A stretch of 37,555 nucleotides of DNA, from IMG/VR virus record IMGVR_UViG_3300046001_002688, positions 1-37,555 of that record; one strand, written 5' to 3'. Origin of the DNA: a virus. The notes under the pieces were generated by a model. That model ran no database searches and was not told the DNA's origin. It saw nothing but the letters and a program-made list of their open reading frames with translations. The first letter of the stretch is position 1, and each line of letters begins with the position of its first letter. Below are positions 13,443 through 20,787 of this stretch, piece by piece. The position numbers and the translations under genes are program-made.

Positions 13443-15357
13443 AGGCTATTTTCCACATCTTGCCGCCCATCATGACAATCTGCTTTGCCATGCTCATCTT
13501 TTGCAGCGACCGCTTAATCCCGCGTGTGGCGTAGGACGAATTTTCGTTGGGGATGTTGGCAACCATTTCTTGCTCTGAAACCGGCCTGCCTTCTATGAGC
13601 AATTTCATGATCACTTGTTCGTACTTAGAGCCTCTGCCCTTTTCCGTCGCCATTGCAGCAGATGTGACGCCTTCCATGTGCTTGGCCACCAAAGATGATA
13701 TCTCATCGCCGTCATCGTCCTTACCAAGCACAACGCGCTCCATCTCAAAGAACACGTCATCGACCTTATCGCCGTCCTTCATCTTGTGGACGCTCATGCG
13801 GGCAACCTGTTTCTCAGGGTCTGGCCGGAAGACGCCAAGGATAAAATCCAGATTGGCCGTGATGGCAGACGAACCACGTGGGCGCTCTGCCGCGCTGTGG
13901 CCTGTGTGGTGAACCACGATCACCGTGCAATTAAACGCTGCGCGGATCTCGGTGTTTATCATGCGTAAGTAGTCTCCGATGTCCGTGGACGAATTTTCGT
14001 CACCGCTGAAAGTCTGGGACAGGGTGTCGATCACGACCAGCTTAGGCGGCTGCGGCAATGATTCGATTGCAGCCCGCATGGCCTTAACCTCTTCAATGGC
14101 CGACAACAGCAGGGGAGTGATACAGATGTTGATACTATCGTCAGGCACGAGGCCAAATTGATCGTGCCAAGCCCGCAAGCGCCGATAGATGCCAGCGCCG
14201 CCCTCTGCCGCGACATAGGCGACCGCGCCTTTCTTAGTGCGGGCGCCGGCCCAATCCATTTCGTGGGCCATGTGAAGGGCCAGGTCGATGGCGATGAATG
14301 ATTTGTACGTCCCAGACGCACCGAAGATCATGCCCATGCTGTCCTCTGGGATCAGACCCTTGACCGCCCAACGAACGTTGCGGGTGCGCTCGCCAAGGGC
14401 TTCCATGCCCATGAACAGGTTATCGGGTGCAAGTTCCGCAATGCGCTCTTCTGTAGGCGCGTACTTTTCAGCCGTTGCCACCATGCGCGATAGGTCTTGC
14501 CCGAAGCGAGCTTCCCACCGCGCAAGATCCGCGCCCGTCTCAGGTCGTGTTGCGAGCATGAGGGAGCGGAGGTTATTGACCACCGCGCCGGGAGCCATGC
14601 CCGCCGCGATCATGCCGGAGGACAGTTTCAGCAGCGGATCATGATAAGACCGCTCATCCATGTTGGTGGTTATGAGGCTCTTATATAGATCAACCGCCGT
14701 CAGGCTGGTCTTGTCCAAATCCTTGGCCGCTGAAGGCGCTGCGCGAGCGCCAGAGCGGATTTCGTCAAGGTCCAGACCGAATGTAGCCACGGCATCCGCA
14801 AGGCTGTAGGAGGCCGTCAGATCGGCTTGCAGGACCTTGGTCGCAAATGTGCCTGTGTCACGCTGCTTGGTGTTGCAGCCGACCGGGAGACGGCCATAGC
14901 GCACAATGTTGTTGCCGCTAGAATCTGCGCCGATCAGGTTAGCCGCTGCCATGCGCTGCAAGACCAGATCAATCAGGCCCTGATCTTTGGCGTCCGCGTC
15001 GTCACGGTCGATCAAGATCCCGATCTGGTAATTGCCGGGGCTTGTCTCAACAATGTATGACGGGTTGCCGAACAGGTCGTCAGGCTGGGCGTCATCTGCC
15101 AGCAGGACGCAGAGGCGCACAAACGTATCCTTGGACCGGCGCTTCTTATCCGGCGCAGCCATGACGGAAACGCAGAAGAAATTGTTGTCGCTGACCCGTC
15201 GGTCAATGATGTTGCTCTGCCCTGGCGTTCCCGTCCAAGCCATGCCCGACCATACGGTAGGCTCAGACTTGTTAGGGTCAGAGGCGAAAGAGGTTGTCCA
15301 GCCGTAATTGTCCTGCGTCACGCCATAGACGGCGCGAAGGAATTCTGAGTTATCCAT
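13441..15357 (-). CDS. Primase-helicase fusion (RepB-like primase plus RecA-fold helicase)
   Basis: This 638-aa protein joins two activities of replication initiation. Residues 1-200 resemble RepB-like primases: a VLLADD acidic pair (84-89), ETSPGNYQIGILI (104-116) and RYGRLPVGCNTK (153-164). Residues 325-520 form a RecA-fold ATPase of the AAA_25/RepA type: Walker A GASGTYKS (346-353), Walker B LVVID (440-444) and VVHHTGH (481-487). The C-terminal 70 residues resemble a winged helix. It would unwind DNA and make primers. No phage DNA polymerase is visible, so the host polymerase is probably used. Confidence 0.88.
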   Translation of the reverse strand: MDNSEFLRAVYGVTQDNYGWTTSFASDPNKSEPTVWSGMAWTGTPGQSNIIDRRVSDNNFFCVSVMAAPDKKRRSKDTFVRLCVLLADDAQPDDLFGNPSYIVETSPGNYQIGILIDRDDADAKDQGLIDLVLQRMAAANLIGADSSGNNIVRYGRLPVGCNTKQRDTGTFATKVLQADLTASYSLADAVATFGLDLDEIRSGARAAPSAAKDLDKTSLTAVDLYKSLITTNMDERSYHDPLLKLSSGMIAAGMAPGAVVNNLRSLMLATRPETGADLARWEARFGQDLSRMVATAEKYAPTEERIAELAPDNLFMGMEALGERTRNVRWAVKGLIPEDSMGMIFGASGTYKSFIAIDLALHMAHEMDWAGARTKKGAVAYVAAEGGAGIYRRLRAWHDQFGLVPDDSINICITPLLLSAIEEVKAMRAAIESLPQPPKLVVIDTLSQTFSGDENSSTDIGDYLRMINTEIRAAFNCTVIVVHHTGHSAAERPRGSSAITANLDFILGVFRPDPEKQVARMSVHKMKDGDKVDDVFFEMERVVLGKDDDGDEISSLVAKHMEGVTSAAMATEKGRGSKYEQVIMKLLIEGRPVSEQEMVANIPNENSSYATRGIKRSLQKMSMAKQIVMMGGKMWKIA

Positions 15358-15365
15358 TGGGTGCC

Positions 15366-15611
15366 TTATGGGCGGGGGGTGCCAGACAGGTCGTAGATAT
15401 CAATCGCTATGCCAGTGCGATTCGCAAAGGCTAGGATATCGTCCCAGTACTTTTGAGGGATCTTTCCGCCCGTGCCAAACGAGCCAAACGGCACAAGCCA
15501 GCGGCTGACTGCGGGGCTTGAAAGGCTGAGAAGTAGTGCGGTGCGTGTGACGCCGCCCAAGCGGCGTACCACACTATATGCCGGTTCGCACCGGCCTTTT
15601 ATGTTGGCCAT
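15366..15611 (-). CDS. Cro/YdaS-like helix-turn-helix regulator
   Basis: This 81-aa protein has a helix-turn-helix in residues 12-37 (AYSVVRRLGGVTRTALLLSL, SSPAVSRWLVP), followed by GKIPQKYWDDIL, the usual pattern of small Cro- or YdaS-type repressors ('...VSxW...GxIPxxxxxxI'). It ends eight bases before the primase-helicase gene and reads away from the recombination genes. The divergent spacer holds a perfect palindrome (15706-15720), so it probably represses one or both sides. Confidence 0.75.
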   Translation of the reverse strand: MANIKGRCEPAYSVVRRLGGVTRTALLLSLSSPAVSRWLVPFGSFGTGGKIPQKYWDDILAFANRTGIAIDIYDLSGTPRP

Positions 15612-15690
15612 GATAAAATCCTTGTGATTGGGCTTTCAAGGCTACACGAGCCGGAAGAGAAAACAATCCACATTATTATAAAAAATTATA

Positions 15691-15719
15691 TTGCAATTTG
15701 GTTTGCATAAGTCTCTTAT
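15691..15719 (+). promoter_or_regulatory. Promoter for the recombination genes
   Basis: TTGCAA (15691-15696), a 17-base spacer and TCTTAT (15714-15719) form a sigma-70-like promoter about 25 bases before the first gene of the rightward recombination module. The flanking A/T-rich stretch (15672-15690) could also hold the divergent promoter, since it contains TATAAT twice on the minus strand. Confidence 0.5.
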
Positions 15720-15720
15720 G
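15706..15720. promoter_or_regulatory. Palindromic operator over the -10 box
   Basis: CATAAG (15706-15711), TCT and CTTATG (15715-15720) are a perfect 6-bp inverted repeat lying on top of the -10 box at 15714-15719. Binding of the adjacent helix-turn-helix protein here would block the rightward promoter. Confidence 0.55.
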
Positions 15721-15745
15721 GGGCTTCCACAAACGGAGCAAACGA

Positions 15746-16150
15746 ATGAAAGATGCAAGCCTCAAGGCCCTGACCGATCTTTGGTTAGTGGCAAAAGCCG
15801 ACGAAAAGGAAGCGAACGCTCGCCGCCTTAAAGTCGAAGAAACCCTCGTTGCATATTACAAGCCTAACAAGCAAGGCAAGTCTACGTTCACGCTGAACGA
15901 CGGCACCAAGATCGGCATTGATATTAGCGAGAGCTTCAAAGCCAACTATGCCAGCTTGACCACCGAGACCGCAGAGTGGGCAGATGACTTCAAGGTCATC
16001 CGCTACAAGGAAACGCTAAACGAGCCGCGCATCAAGAAGATCCGCGAGATGCGGCCCGACCTGTGGCGCAAGCTAGCCAAGCACATCACCACCAAGGCGG
16101 CAAAGCCCGCCATCAGCATCGAACTCCCGGAGACCGACGATGGCGTTTGA
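15746..16150 (+). CDS. Conserved-type protein of the recombination module
   Basis: I start at ATG 15746, which follows ACGGAGC; the frame is open upstream but that part overlaps the promoter. The 134-aa protein has an N-terminal helical region (ALTDLWLVAKADEKEANARRLKVEETL) and a C-terminal basic region (WRKLAKHITTKAAKPAISIEL). Proteins of this shape often precede Sak4-like ATPases in phage recombination operons. A precise function is not known. It overlaps the next gene by 11 bases. Confidence 0.7.
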   Translation: MKDASLKALTDLWLVAKADEKEANARRLKVEETLVAYYKPNKQGKSTFTLNDGTKIGIDISESFKANYASLTTETAEWADDFKVIRYKETLNEPRIKKIREMRPDLWRKLAKHITTKAAKPAISIELPETDDGV

Positions 16151-16868
16151 CCTTAAAAGCATTAGCCGAAACGACACAATGTCATCGCCCAGGGTTCTGG
16201 TCTACGGCATTGAAGGTATCGGCAAATCCACCTTCGCCGCTGGCGCACCAGACCCAATCTTCATCCTCACAGAGGACGGCTTGGGTTCGCTGGACGTCGA
16301 GCATTTCCCAATCGCTCAATCACTGGATAACGTGATGGACGCCATTGGCTCGCTGTACGCTGAAGACCACCCTTACAAGACCGTCGTGCTTGACAGTCTG
16401 GATTGGCTTGAAGCAATCATCCATCGCGAGATGGAAGAGAAGTATGACGCCAAGGATCTTGCTTACGGTAAGGGGGCAATGATTGCCGCTCAGAAGTGGC
16501 GCGAGGTTCTGGACGGAATGAATGCCTTGCGTAATGACAAGAAAATGATTGTGATTTTTTTGGCACACAACACCATTAAGCGGTTCGACAGTCCAGAGGT
16601 CGAGCCGTTTGATCGCTACCAACCAAAGCTGCAAGAGCGCAGCAGCGCGGTAGTGCGGGAATGGGCGGACGCCGTTATGTTCGCCAACTACAAGACCATC
16701 GTGAAGAAAGACGATGTGGGCTTTAACAAGACCGTGGCCAGAGGGATTTCTAGCGGTGAGCGTTTGCTGTTCACCACCGAGAAGCCCGCCTACATGGCCA
16801 AGAACCGCTACAATCTGCCCGACAGCATTCCGCTGACTTGGGACGCCTTTGCAACCGCAATCAAATAG
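16140..16868 (+). CDS. Sak4-like RecA-fold ATPase (recombination)
   Basis: This 242-aa protein belongs to the AAA_24 / Sak4 group of phage single-strand annealing or strand-exchange ATPases. Walker A is GIEGIGKST (23-31), a conserved LTEDGLGSL segment follows (43-51), and the Walker B strand is TVVLDSLDWL (81-90). The next gene encodes a DUF669-type protein, a usual partner in this family. It would help repair and recombine phage genomes. It shares the transcript with the nuclease and resolvase. Confidence 0.82.
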   Translation: MAFDLKSISRNDTMSSPRVLVYGIEGIGKSTFAAGAPDPIFILTEDGLGSLDVEHFPIAQSLDNVMDAIGSLYAEDHPYKTVVLDSLDWLEAIIHREMEEKYDAKDLAYGKGAMIAAQKWREVLDGMNALRNDKKMIVIFLAHNTIKRFDSPEVEPFDRYQPKLQERSSAVVREWADAVMFANYKTIVKKDDVGFNKTVARGISSGERLLFTTEKPAYMAKNRYNLPDSIPLTWDAFATAIK

Positions 16869-16879
16869 GAACTGAAAAC

Positions 16880-17344
16880 ATGGCTACCATCGACTTTGAC
16901 GTTTCGTCATACGAAGCCCCTAAGAGCAACTTTGACCCCCTGCCACGCGGCGAATATCTCGCCATTGTGACCGAGAACCAGATGAAGGCCACCAAGTCCG
17001 GCACTGGCGAATATCTTGAACTGGTAATCCAGATCGTGGACGGTGAGTTTTCCGGTCGCAAGATCTGGGAGCGCCTGAACATCCACAACGCCAACGAGGT
17101 CGCGGAGAATATTGCCCGCGCCGCGCTCAAGTCCATTAGCTTGGCTTGTGGCATTGAGGCCCTGTCCGATACGGACATGCTGAACGATACGCCGTTCATC
17201 ATCGTTCTGGACATCGACCGCAAAGACCCCTCACGCAACCGCGTTATGGGCTACAAGCCCGCAGGAGCCGCGTCCGCGCCTGTTGCGCGTCCTACGGTTA
17301 CCAAGGCAGCGCCAGCCGCTGCCAAGCCTTGGGAGCGTAAGTAA
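16880..17344 (+). CDS. DUF669-type single-stranded-DNA-binding-like protein
   Basis: I start at ATG 16880 (154 aa), after a TAGGA site. The order is a short N-terminal strand, PRGEYLAIVTE (24-34), KATKSGTGEYLELVIQIVDGEFSGRKIWERLNI, then a low-complexity Ala/Pro/Val tail ending KPWERK. This is the usual shape of DUF669 proteins, an OB-like group that binds ssDNA and works with Sak4-like ATPases. The acidic or basic tail of true SSBs is replaced by an Ala/Pro linker. Confidence 0.8.
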   Translation: MATIDFDVSSYEAPKSNFDPLPRGEYLAIVTENQMKATKSGTGEYLELVIQIVDGEFSGRKIWERLNIHNANEVAENIARAALKSISLACGIEALSDTDMLNDTPFIIVLDIDRKDPSRNRVMGYKPAGAASAPVARPTVTKAAPAAAKPWERK

Positions 17345-18355
17345 GTGACCAAGCCCGATCAGTTGACGAGCCAAGCCATAACGGCATGGTACGAAACCAA
17401 GCCACAAGACTTCCGCGACCATCTAGGCGCGTCCCTGATCGGGCATTCTTGCAACAGGTATTTATGGCTCACCTTCCGGTGGGCCGTAATGCCCAAGTTC
17501 GAAGGGCGCATGTTGCGCCTGTTCAATACCGGCAATCGTGAGGAAATCCGCATTGCCGAAGAACTGCGCGGCATAGGCGTAGAGCTTTATACGGATGAGG
17601 ACGGCAAGCAGATCACTGTGCGTGACGATTCTGGTCATTTTGGCGGATCTGTCGATGGCATTGGCAAGAACTTCCCCGAATATCCGGAGGACTGGATGGT
17701 CCTTGAGTGCAAGACCATGAACGACAAGACGTTCAGCAAACTCAAGGATTGGTCCGTCGAGAGCCAGAAGCCCCAGCACTACGCCCAGATGCAGACCTAT
17801 ATGGGTTTCCTTGGCCTGTCCTATTCCATGTACATCGCCGTCAATAAGAACACCGACGCCGTGTACACCGAGGTCGTGCCTTACCACGAGCCTGCGTTCA
17901 GATCGCTGCTAGAGCGGGCCAACACCATCGTTAACGCCAAGCAGGCCCCGCTGAAACTCAGCGACGACCCGTCATATTGGGAATGCAAATTTTGCGATAT
18001 GTATGACCTGTGCCATCAAGAAGCCGCTGCGGAGGTTAACTGCCGCACTTGCGCTCATTCTACGCCCGTGGCTGACGGCAAATGGCGCTGCGAATTGGCG
18101 GACAAATTCCTTACTTCTGCGGACCAACGCGAGGGCTGTGACCAGCACCTTTTGATCCCAGACTTCGTACCCAATGCTGACCCGATTGACGCTGGCGTCA
18201 ACTTCATCGAGTACAAGCACCGCGAGACGGGCGAGACATTCATACACGGCGCAAAGGTCATGCCGCCTAAGCAGAGCATGGCCCAGCGCAAAGAGGCCAT
18301 GAAAGGCCGAGGGTCCAATAATGGACTGCCGTTTTCAGACGAGATTCCGTTTTGA
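17345..18355 (+). CDS. Cas4/AddB-like PD-(D/E)XK nuclease with extra Cys cluster
   Basis: This 336-aa protein starts at GTG directly after the previous stop. The nuclease core shows GGSVDG (Asp104), VLECKT (Glu121, Lys123) and QMQTYM (148-153). Cys36, together with CKFC (214, 217) and Cys223, matches the one-plus-three Cys pattern that binds a 4Fe-4S cluster in Cas4 and AddB. A second set, Cys233, Cys236, Cys249 and Cys265, could bind zinc. Such nucleases resect DNA ends to give single strands for annealing proteins, which fits the neighbours. There are no adjacent CRISPR genes, so it is a recombination nuclease. Confidence 0.85.
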   Translation: MTKPDQLTSQAITAWYETKPQDFRDHLGASLIGHSCNRYLWLTFRWAVMPKFEGRMLRLFNTGNREEIRIAEELRGIGVELYTDEDGKQITVRDDSGHFGGSVDGIGKNFPEYPEDWMVLECKTMNDKTFSKLKDWSVESQKPQHYAQMQTYMGFLGLSYSMYIAVNKNTDAVYTEVVPYHEPAFRSLLERANTIVNAKQAPLKLSDDPSYWECKFCDMYDLCHQEAAAEVNCRTCAHSTPVADGKWRCELADKFLTSADQREGCDQHLLIPDFVPNADPIDAGVNFIEYKHRETGETFIHGAKVMPPKQSMAQRKEAMKGRGSNNGLPFSDEIPF

Positions 18356-18819
18356 ACCCGATCATAGGAATTGACCCCGGCCTTGGCGGCGCTTTGGCGC
18401 TTTTGCACGACGGGGAACTAGAGATCCACGACATGCCGACCATTCAGGACGGCACCAAGCGGCGGGTAGACCACGCCCAATTGGCAGTTATCTTGGACCT
18501 GTGGGCCAAACGGCAGGGCATTACGTGCGTCATTGAGAAGGTTGCGTCCATGCCGGGGAACGGCCATGCCGGCGCATTCACTTTTGGCCGCGCCGCGGGT
18601 GTCGTGATTGGTGCCGTGGCCGCTAACTTCATCCCCATCGTGGAAGTGACGCCGCAAGTGTGGAAGCGCAAAACGCAGACGCCGACCGACAAGGACGGCG
18701 CACGTCTCAGGGCTTCAGAGCTATTCCCGCGCTATGCCAGCCAATGGTCCAGAGTGAAGGACGACGGACGCGCAGAGGCGGCTATCATTGCTTACTATGG
18801 GCGTGAACATGGAGGATAG
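18352..18819 (+). CDS. RuvC-like Holliday junction resolvase
   Basis: The frame opens with TTG 18352, overlapping the previous stop. The 155-aa protein has the RuvC/RNase-H arrangement: IGIDPGLGGAL with Asp8, IEKV with Glu62, and a C-terminal KDDGRAEAAIIAYYG with Asp138 and Glu142. It cuts four-way junctions or branched replication intermediates before packaging. Length is normal for a phage RuvC relative. It is the last recognisable enzyme of the recombination module. Confidence 0.88.
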   Translation: MNPIIGIDPGLGGALALLHDGELEIHDMPTIQDGTKRRVDHAQLAVILDLWAKRQGITCVIEKVASMPGNGHAGAFTFGRAAGVVIGAVAANFIPIVEVTPQVWKRKTQTPTDKDGARLRASELFPRYASQWSRVKDDGRAEAAIIAYYGREHGG

Positions 18820-18820
18820 G

Positions 18821-19201
18821 ATGCCAAAGATCGAATTGATGGCCCATGACCTGTACGACCAATTGCGAGGGATCGGTAAATACCCACGCTTCCAAGCCGT
18901 GCGGTCGTTCAAGGATGATTTCGTTTTCATCAACTCGCACAACGATGACAACGAGACGTACATCAAGCGGATCATTGAGACCGTGCGCGATTGGCCGGAT
19001 GAGGTCTATTTCTATGAACCTGGCCGTCCCGTCGATTCCCACTATGCGCTAGAAAACTACCGTAACGTCATGGTTCGCCACGCTTCATTCTATGATGAGC
19101 CGGATCTTGACATGCGCTTGGTAATTGTTGGACGCCCGCGTGTCACCAAAGGCTATGGCGTCAATGTGGCCAAGATTTTACAACCAGCCTATGCCGCGTA
19201 G
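18821..19201 (+). CDS. Early protein after the resolvase, unknown
   Basis: I prefer ATG 18821, where GGAGG (18811-18815) is at correct spacing, over the in-frame ATG at 18809 that would overlap the resolvase gene. The 126-aa protein is rich in aromatic residues (SFKDDFVFINSHNDD, PDEVYFYEPGRPVD, HASFYDEPDLDMR). I recognise no family. Its 3' end overlaps the convergent o-spanin gene by 41 bases. Confidence 0.7.
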   Translation: MPKIELMAHDLYDQLRGIGKYPRFQAVRSFKDDFVFINSHNDDNETYIKRIIETVRDWPDEVYFYEPGRPVDSHYALENYRNVMVRHASFYDEPDLDMRLVIVGRPRVTKGYGVNVAKILQPAYAA

Positions 19202-19400
19202 CGCAGTCTTGGTAGGCGCTAATCACTGAGACTTCCCAAGTCAGCCGATCAGGATCAATGGCTGGCTTGGGCGGGTTTTGAAGTGCTGGACACGGCGCTG
19301 ATAGGTTCGCCGGTAGAGACATTGGCGTCACGGACACTGTTGACGAGCAGGCTGAACATAGGGTCAGGCAAAGCGCACTCAGCAGGAACAGCGGGAGCAT
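19161..19400 (-). CDS. o-spanin (Rz1-like outer membrane lipoprotein)
   Basis: The frame is open upstream but the sensible start is ATG 19398-19400, giving 79 aa. Residues 1-18 form a signal peptide (MLPLFLLSALCLTLCSAC) with a lipoprotein-like Cys18; the residue at -3 is Cys rather than Leu/Ile/Val, so the lipobox is imperfect. A Pro-rich stretch NPPKPAIDP follows, typical of Rz1. It is in a different frame from, and begins inside, the i-spanin gene, which is the classic embedded or overlapping arrangement. O- and i-spanins fuse the inner and outer membranes in the last step of lysis. Confidence 0.75.
   Translation of the reverse strand: MLPLFLLSALCLTLCSACSSTVSVTPMSLPANLSAPCPALQNPPKPAIDPDRLTWEVSVISAYQDCATRHRLVVKSWPH
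19235..19279 (+). terminator. Candidate terminator of the recombination operon
   Basis: CCCAAGTCAGCC (19235-19246) and GGCTGGCTTGGG (19260-19271) pair over 12 bp with one G-U pair, and CGGG then four T follow. It lies 34 bases past the last rightward stop, inside the convergent spanin genes. The short T run makes it a weak terminator at best. Confidence 0.35.
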
Positions 19401-19647
19401 CGCGGTAAAATTCTTTGATCGTGTTGATGCGTTGAATATTGATACTAGAAACACGCCTGCGCTCCTCTTCATATTGTGCTGACAGAACATCAATCTGACC
19501 CTGCATGACCAAGCGCCGCCCCTCAGCGGCCTTGTACGCTTTTGCGGCAGACGACTTAGCCGCGCCGTCTCTGATGACGTAGCCATTGGCGCAGCCAAGG
19601 ACGAACACGGCGACTAGCGCCCCCAAGGCATATGGCAGAGGAATCAT
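19255..19647 (-). CDS. i-spanin (Rz-like inner membrane protein)
   Basis: This 130-aa protein has an N-terminal transmembrane segment (residues 4-20, YALGALVAVFVLGCANG) and then a long helical, coiled-coil-prone periplasmic part (about 30-80, with EEERRRVSSINIQ). This matches Rz-type i-spanins, which bridge to the o-spanin. Its ATG overlaps the holin stop as ATGA. With its overlapping partner it completes the lysis cassette. Confidence 0.78.
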   Translation of the reverse strand: MIPLPYALGALVAVFVLGCANGYVIRDGAAKSSAAKAYKAAEGRRLVMQGQIDVLSAQYEEERRRVSSINIQRINTIKEFYRDAPAVPAECALPDPMFSLLVNSVRDANVSTGEPISAVSSTSKPAQASH

Positions 19648-19805
19648 TGCTTGATATCTCCGTCAGGAATCATTGCCGCGACCGCCCCAACAGCCATTGA
19701 CACGTAAGACCAAGGCGCGATCAGAGCAGACGCTGCCGCAACGCTGGTGCCGATCAACAGCCAGGTCGAGCGTTCGCTAAGGCGGGCCTTGATGAACTTA
19801 AGCAT
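19644..19805 (-). CDS. Small holin
   Basis: A 53-aa frame begins at ATG 19803-19805 inside the end of the endolysin gene and overlaps the i-spanin start as ATGA. After a basic N-terminus (MLKFIKARLSER) there are two hydrophobic segments (about 15-31 and 33-45) separated by a Pro-Trp turn, and a short C-terminal tail. Size, two membrane spans and a place between endolysin and spanins all fit a holin that opens the inner membrane. Confidence 0.75.
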   Translation of the reverse strand: MLKFIKARLSERSTWLLIGTSVAAASALIAPWSYVSMAVGAVAAMIPDGDIKQ

Positions 19806-20199
19806 CTTTCACCGGATCTGGATAAGCGGCATGGGGAAGTTGAAGGTGCGGTGCGTCTTTGAAAGTCTTCCAGTCATAGCCGAATTCAACCTTGACCTTG
19901 ACGTCCTTAGCGGCCTGCTTAAAGGCCACGATCAGCCGATCATACAAAGGCCAGTCCCAGCGGATAGAACCCGCCACGAGCGGCGCTACGTCCACGGCGA
20001 AGCCATGTATATGCCGAGACTTCATCGTCTTGGACGCGCCTGTAGCAAATAGCTCCTGTTGACGCTTAACGCTGCGTAGGCCTTCGATAACCGTAAAATC
20101 TAGCGGCGAGATTTCAAGCGCCCGCATAATGACCTTGACCAGATCGGGATGAACGCCGGTCAGGTTAAGGCTAGAGCGTTGGCTGAGATGAAATGCCAT
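19798..20199 (-). CDS. Endolysin: M15-type peptidase
   Basis: This 133-aa enzyme looks like a VanY/L-alanyl-D-glutamate endopeptidase of the T5/ply500 type. Zinc ligands are visible in SRHIHGFAVDVAP (His63, Asp70) and DAPHLQL (His118), and GLRSVKRQQEL (40-50) is the conserved substrate-loop region. It cuts peptide bridges in peptidoglycan to lyse the host. There is no signal peptide, so release depends on the downstream holin, which it overlaps by eight bases. Confidence 0.9.
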   Translation of the reverse strand: MAFHLSQRSSLNLTGVHPDLVKVIMRALEISPLDFTVIEGLRSVKRQQELFATGASKTMKSRHIHGFAVDVAPLVAGSIRWDWPLYDRLIVAFKQAAKDVKVKVEFGYDWKTFKDAPHLQLPHAAYPDPVKDA

Positions 20200-20203
20200 G
20201 ATC

Positions 20204-20557
20204 TTACTTCAGGTTCACGAGCTTGTAGTGGGTCGTGCTGTAGAGGCTCATCAGGTCATCAATGAGGTTCTCAAGCATCGTGTTTTTTTGCGCAATCTTC
20301 TCGCGGTTCTGAGAGATCCACTTTAGCTCTTCACGGATCTTGGCCGGAAGGTCGCCCTTGGGCATCATAAGGATGCGGACCTCACCGATCAGGCCGTACC
20401 AGCCTTGATGCACCTCTACGATGGCGTCAATCTTGTCGATCAGGCCGTCATAGAATTCACCCAGGGCGGTGTGCTCGCTGAATGACTTGGTGGCCCAGTG
20501 AGCTACATGGGCCGCGTTCCGCATGGCGAAAACGCGAGAGACTAGCTCTTCGATCAT
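20204..20557 (-). CDS. Helical protein resembling DUF5856
   Basis: This 117-aa all-helical protein contains AHVAHWATKSFSEHTALGEFYDGLIDKIDAIVE, close to a helix pattern I associate with DUF5856, a Dps/ferritin-like group in phages. I do not see a complete metal site. It lies between a membrane protein and the endolysin and overlaps the former as ATGA. The function of this group in phages is not established. Confidence 0.6.
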   Translation of the reverse strand: MIEELVSRVFAMRNAAHVAHWATKSFSEHTALGEFYDGLIDKIDAIVEVHQGWYGLIGEVRILMMPKGDLPAKIREELKWISQNREKIAQKNTMLENLIDDLMSLYSTTHYKLVNLK

Positions 20558-20736
20558 GAGTTTAGAATCCCTTTACCGGACACCAAAATTAGCATCCCGA
20601 CAACGACCACGCCTATGAACCAAAATACCTTTTCGGCCACGGATCTACCGATTTGCTCATAGACCTTGACGATGGCTTTTTCAGCCGCCCGCTCAGCAAT
20701 CATATCAATTTCAAGATCGGTCAATTTGTCGGTCAT
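20554..20736 (-). CDS. 60-aa single-span membrane protein
   Basis: I start at ATG 20734-20736 after a GAGG site. The protein has an amphipathic helix (residues 5-35) and one C-terminal transmembrane helix (about 38-54, EKVFWFIGVVVVGMLIL). It precedes the lysis genes and may be a second holin-like or accessory lysis protein, or a small virion-associated membrane protein. No family is certain. Confidence 0.6.
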   Translation of the reverse strand: MTDKLTDLEIDMIAERAAEKAIVKVYEQIGRSVAEKVFWFIGVVVVGMLILVSGKGILNS

Positions 20737-20756
20737 AGTCGGCCTCAAGGCAGAAG

Positions 20757-20779
20757 TGGCAAATTTTGCTTATTTGCCA
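20757..20779. terminator. Hairpin after the tail fibre gene
   Basis: TGGCAAAT (20757-20764) and ATTTGCCA (20772-20779) form a perfect 8-bp stem with a 7-base loop between the fibre stop and the next gene. There is no long T run on the minus strand, so it may be a weak terminator or mRNA-end structure that lowers expression of the lysis genes relative to structural genes. Confidence 0.35.
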
Positions 20780-20787
20780 ACAGATTA

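Noticed and set aside
15612-15745. Lysogeny immunity region with integrase
   Set aside because: A Cro-like regulator and operator exist, but no integrase, excisionase, attachment site or CI-sized repressor was found.
17345-18355. CRISPR-associated Cas4
   Set aside because: No CRISPR repeats or cas genes; neighbours are phage recombination genes.
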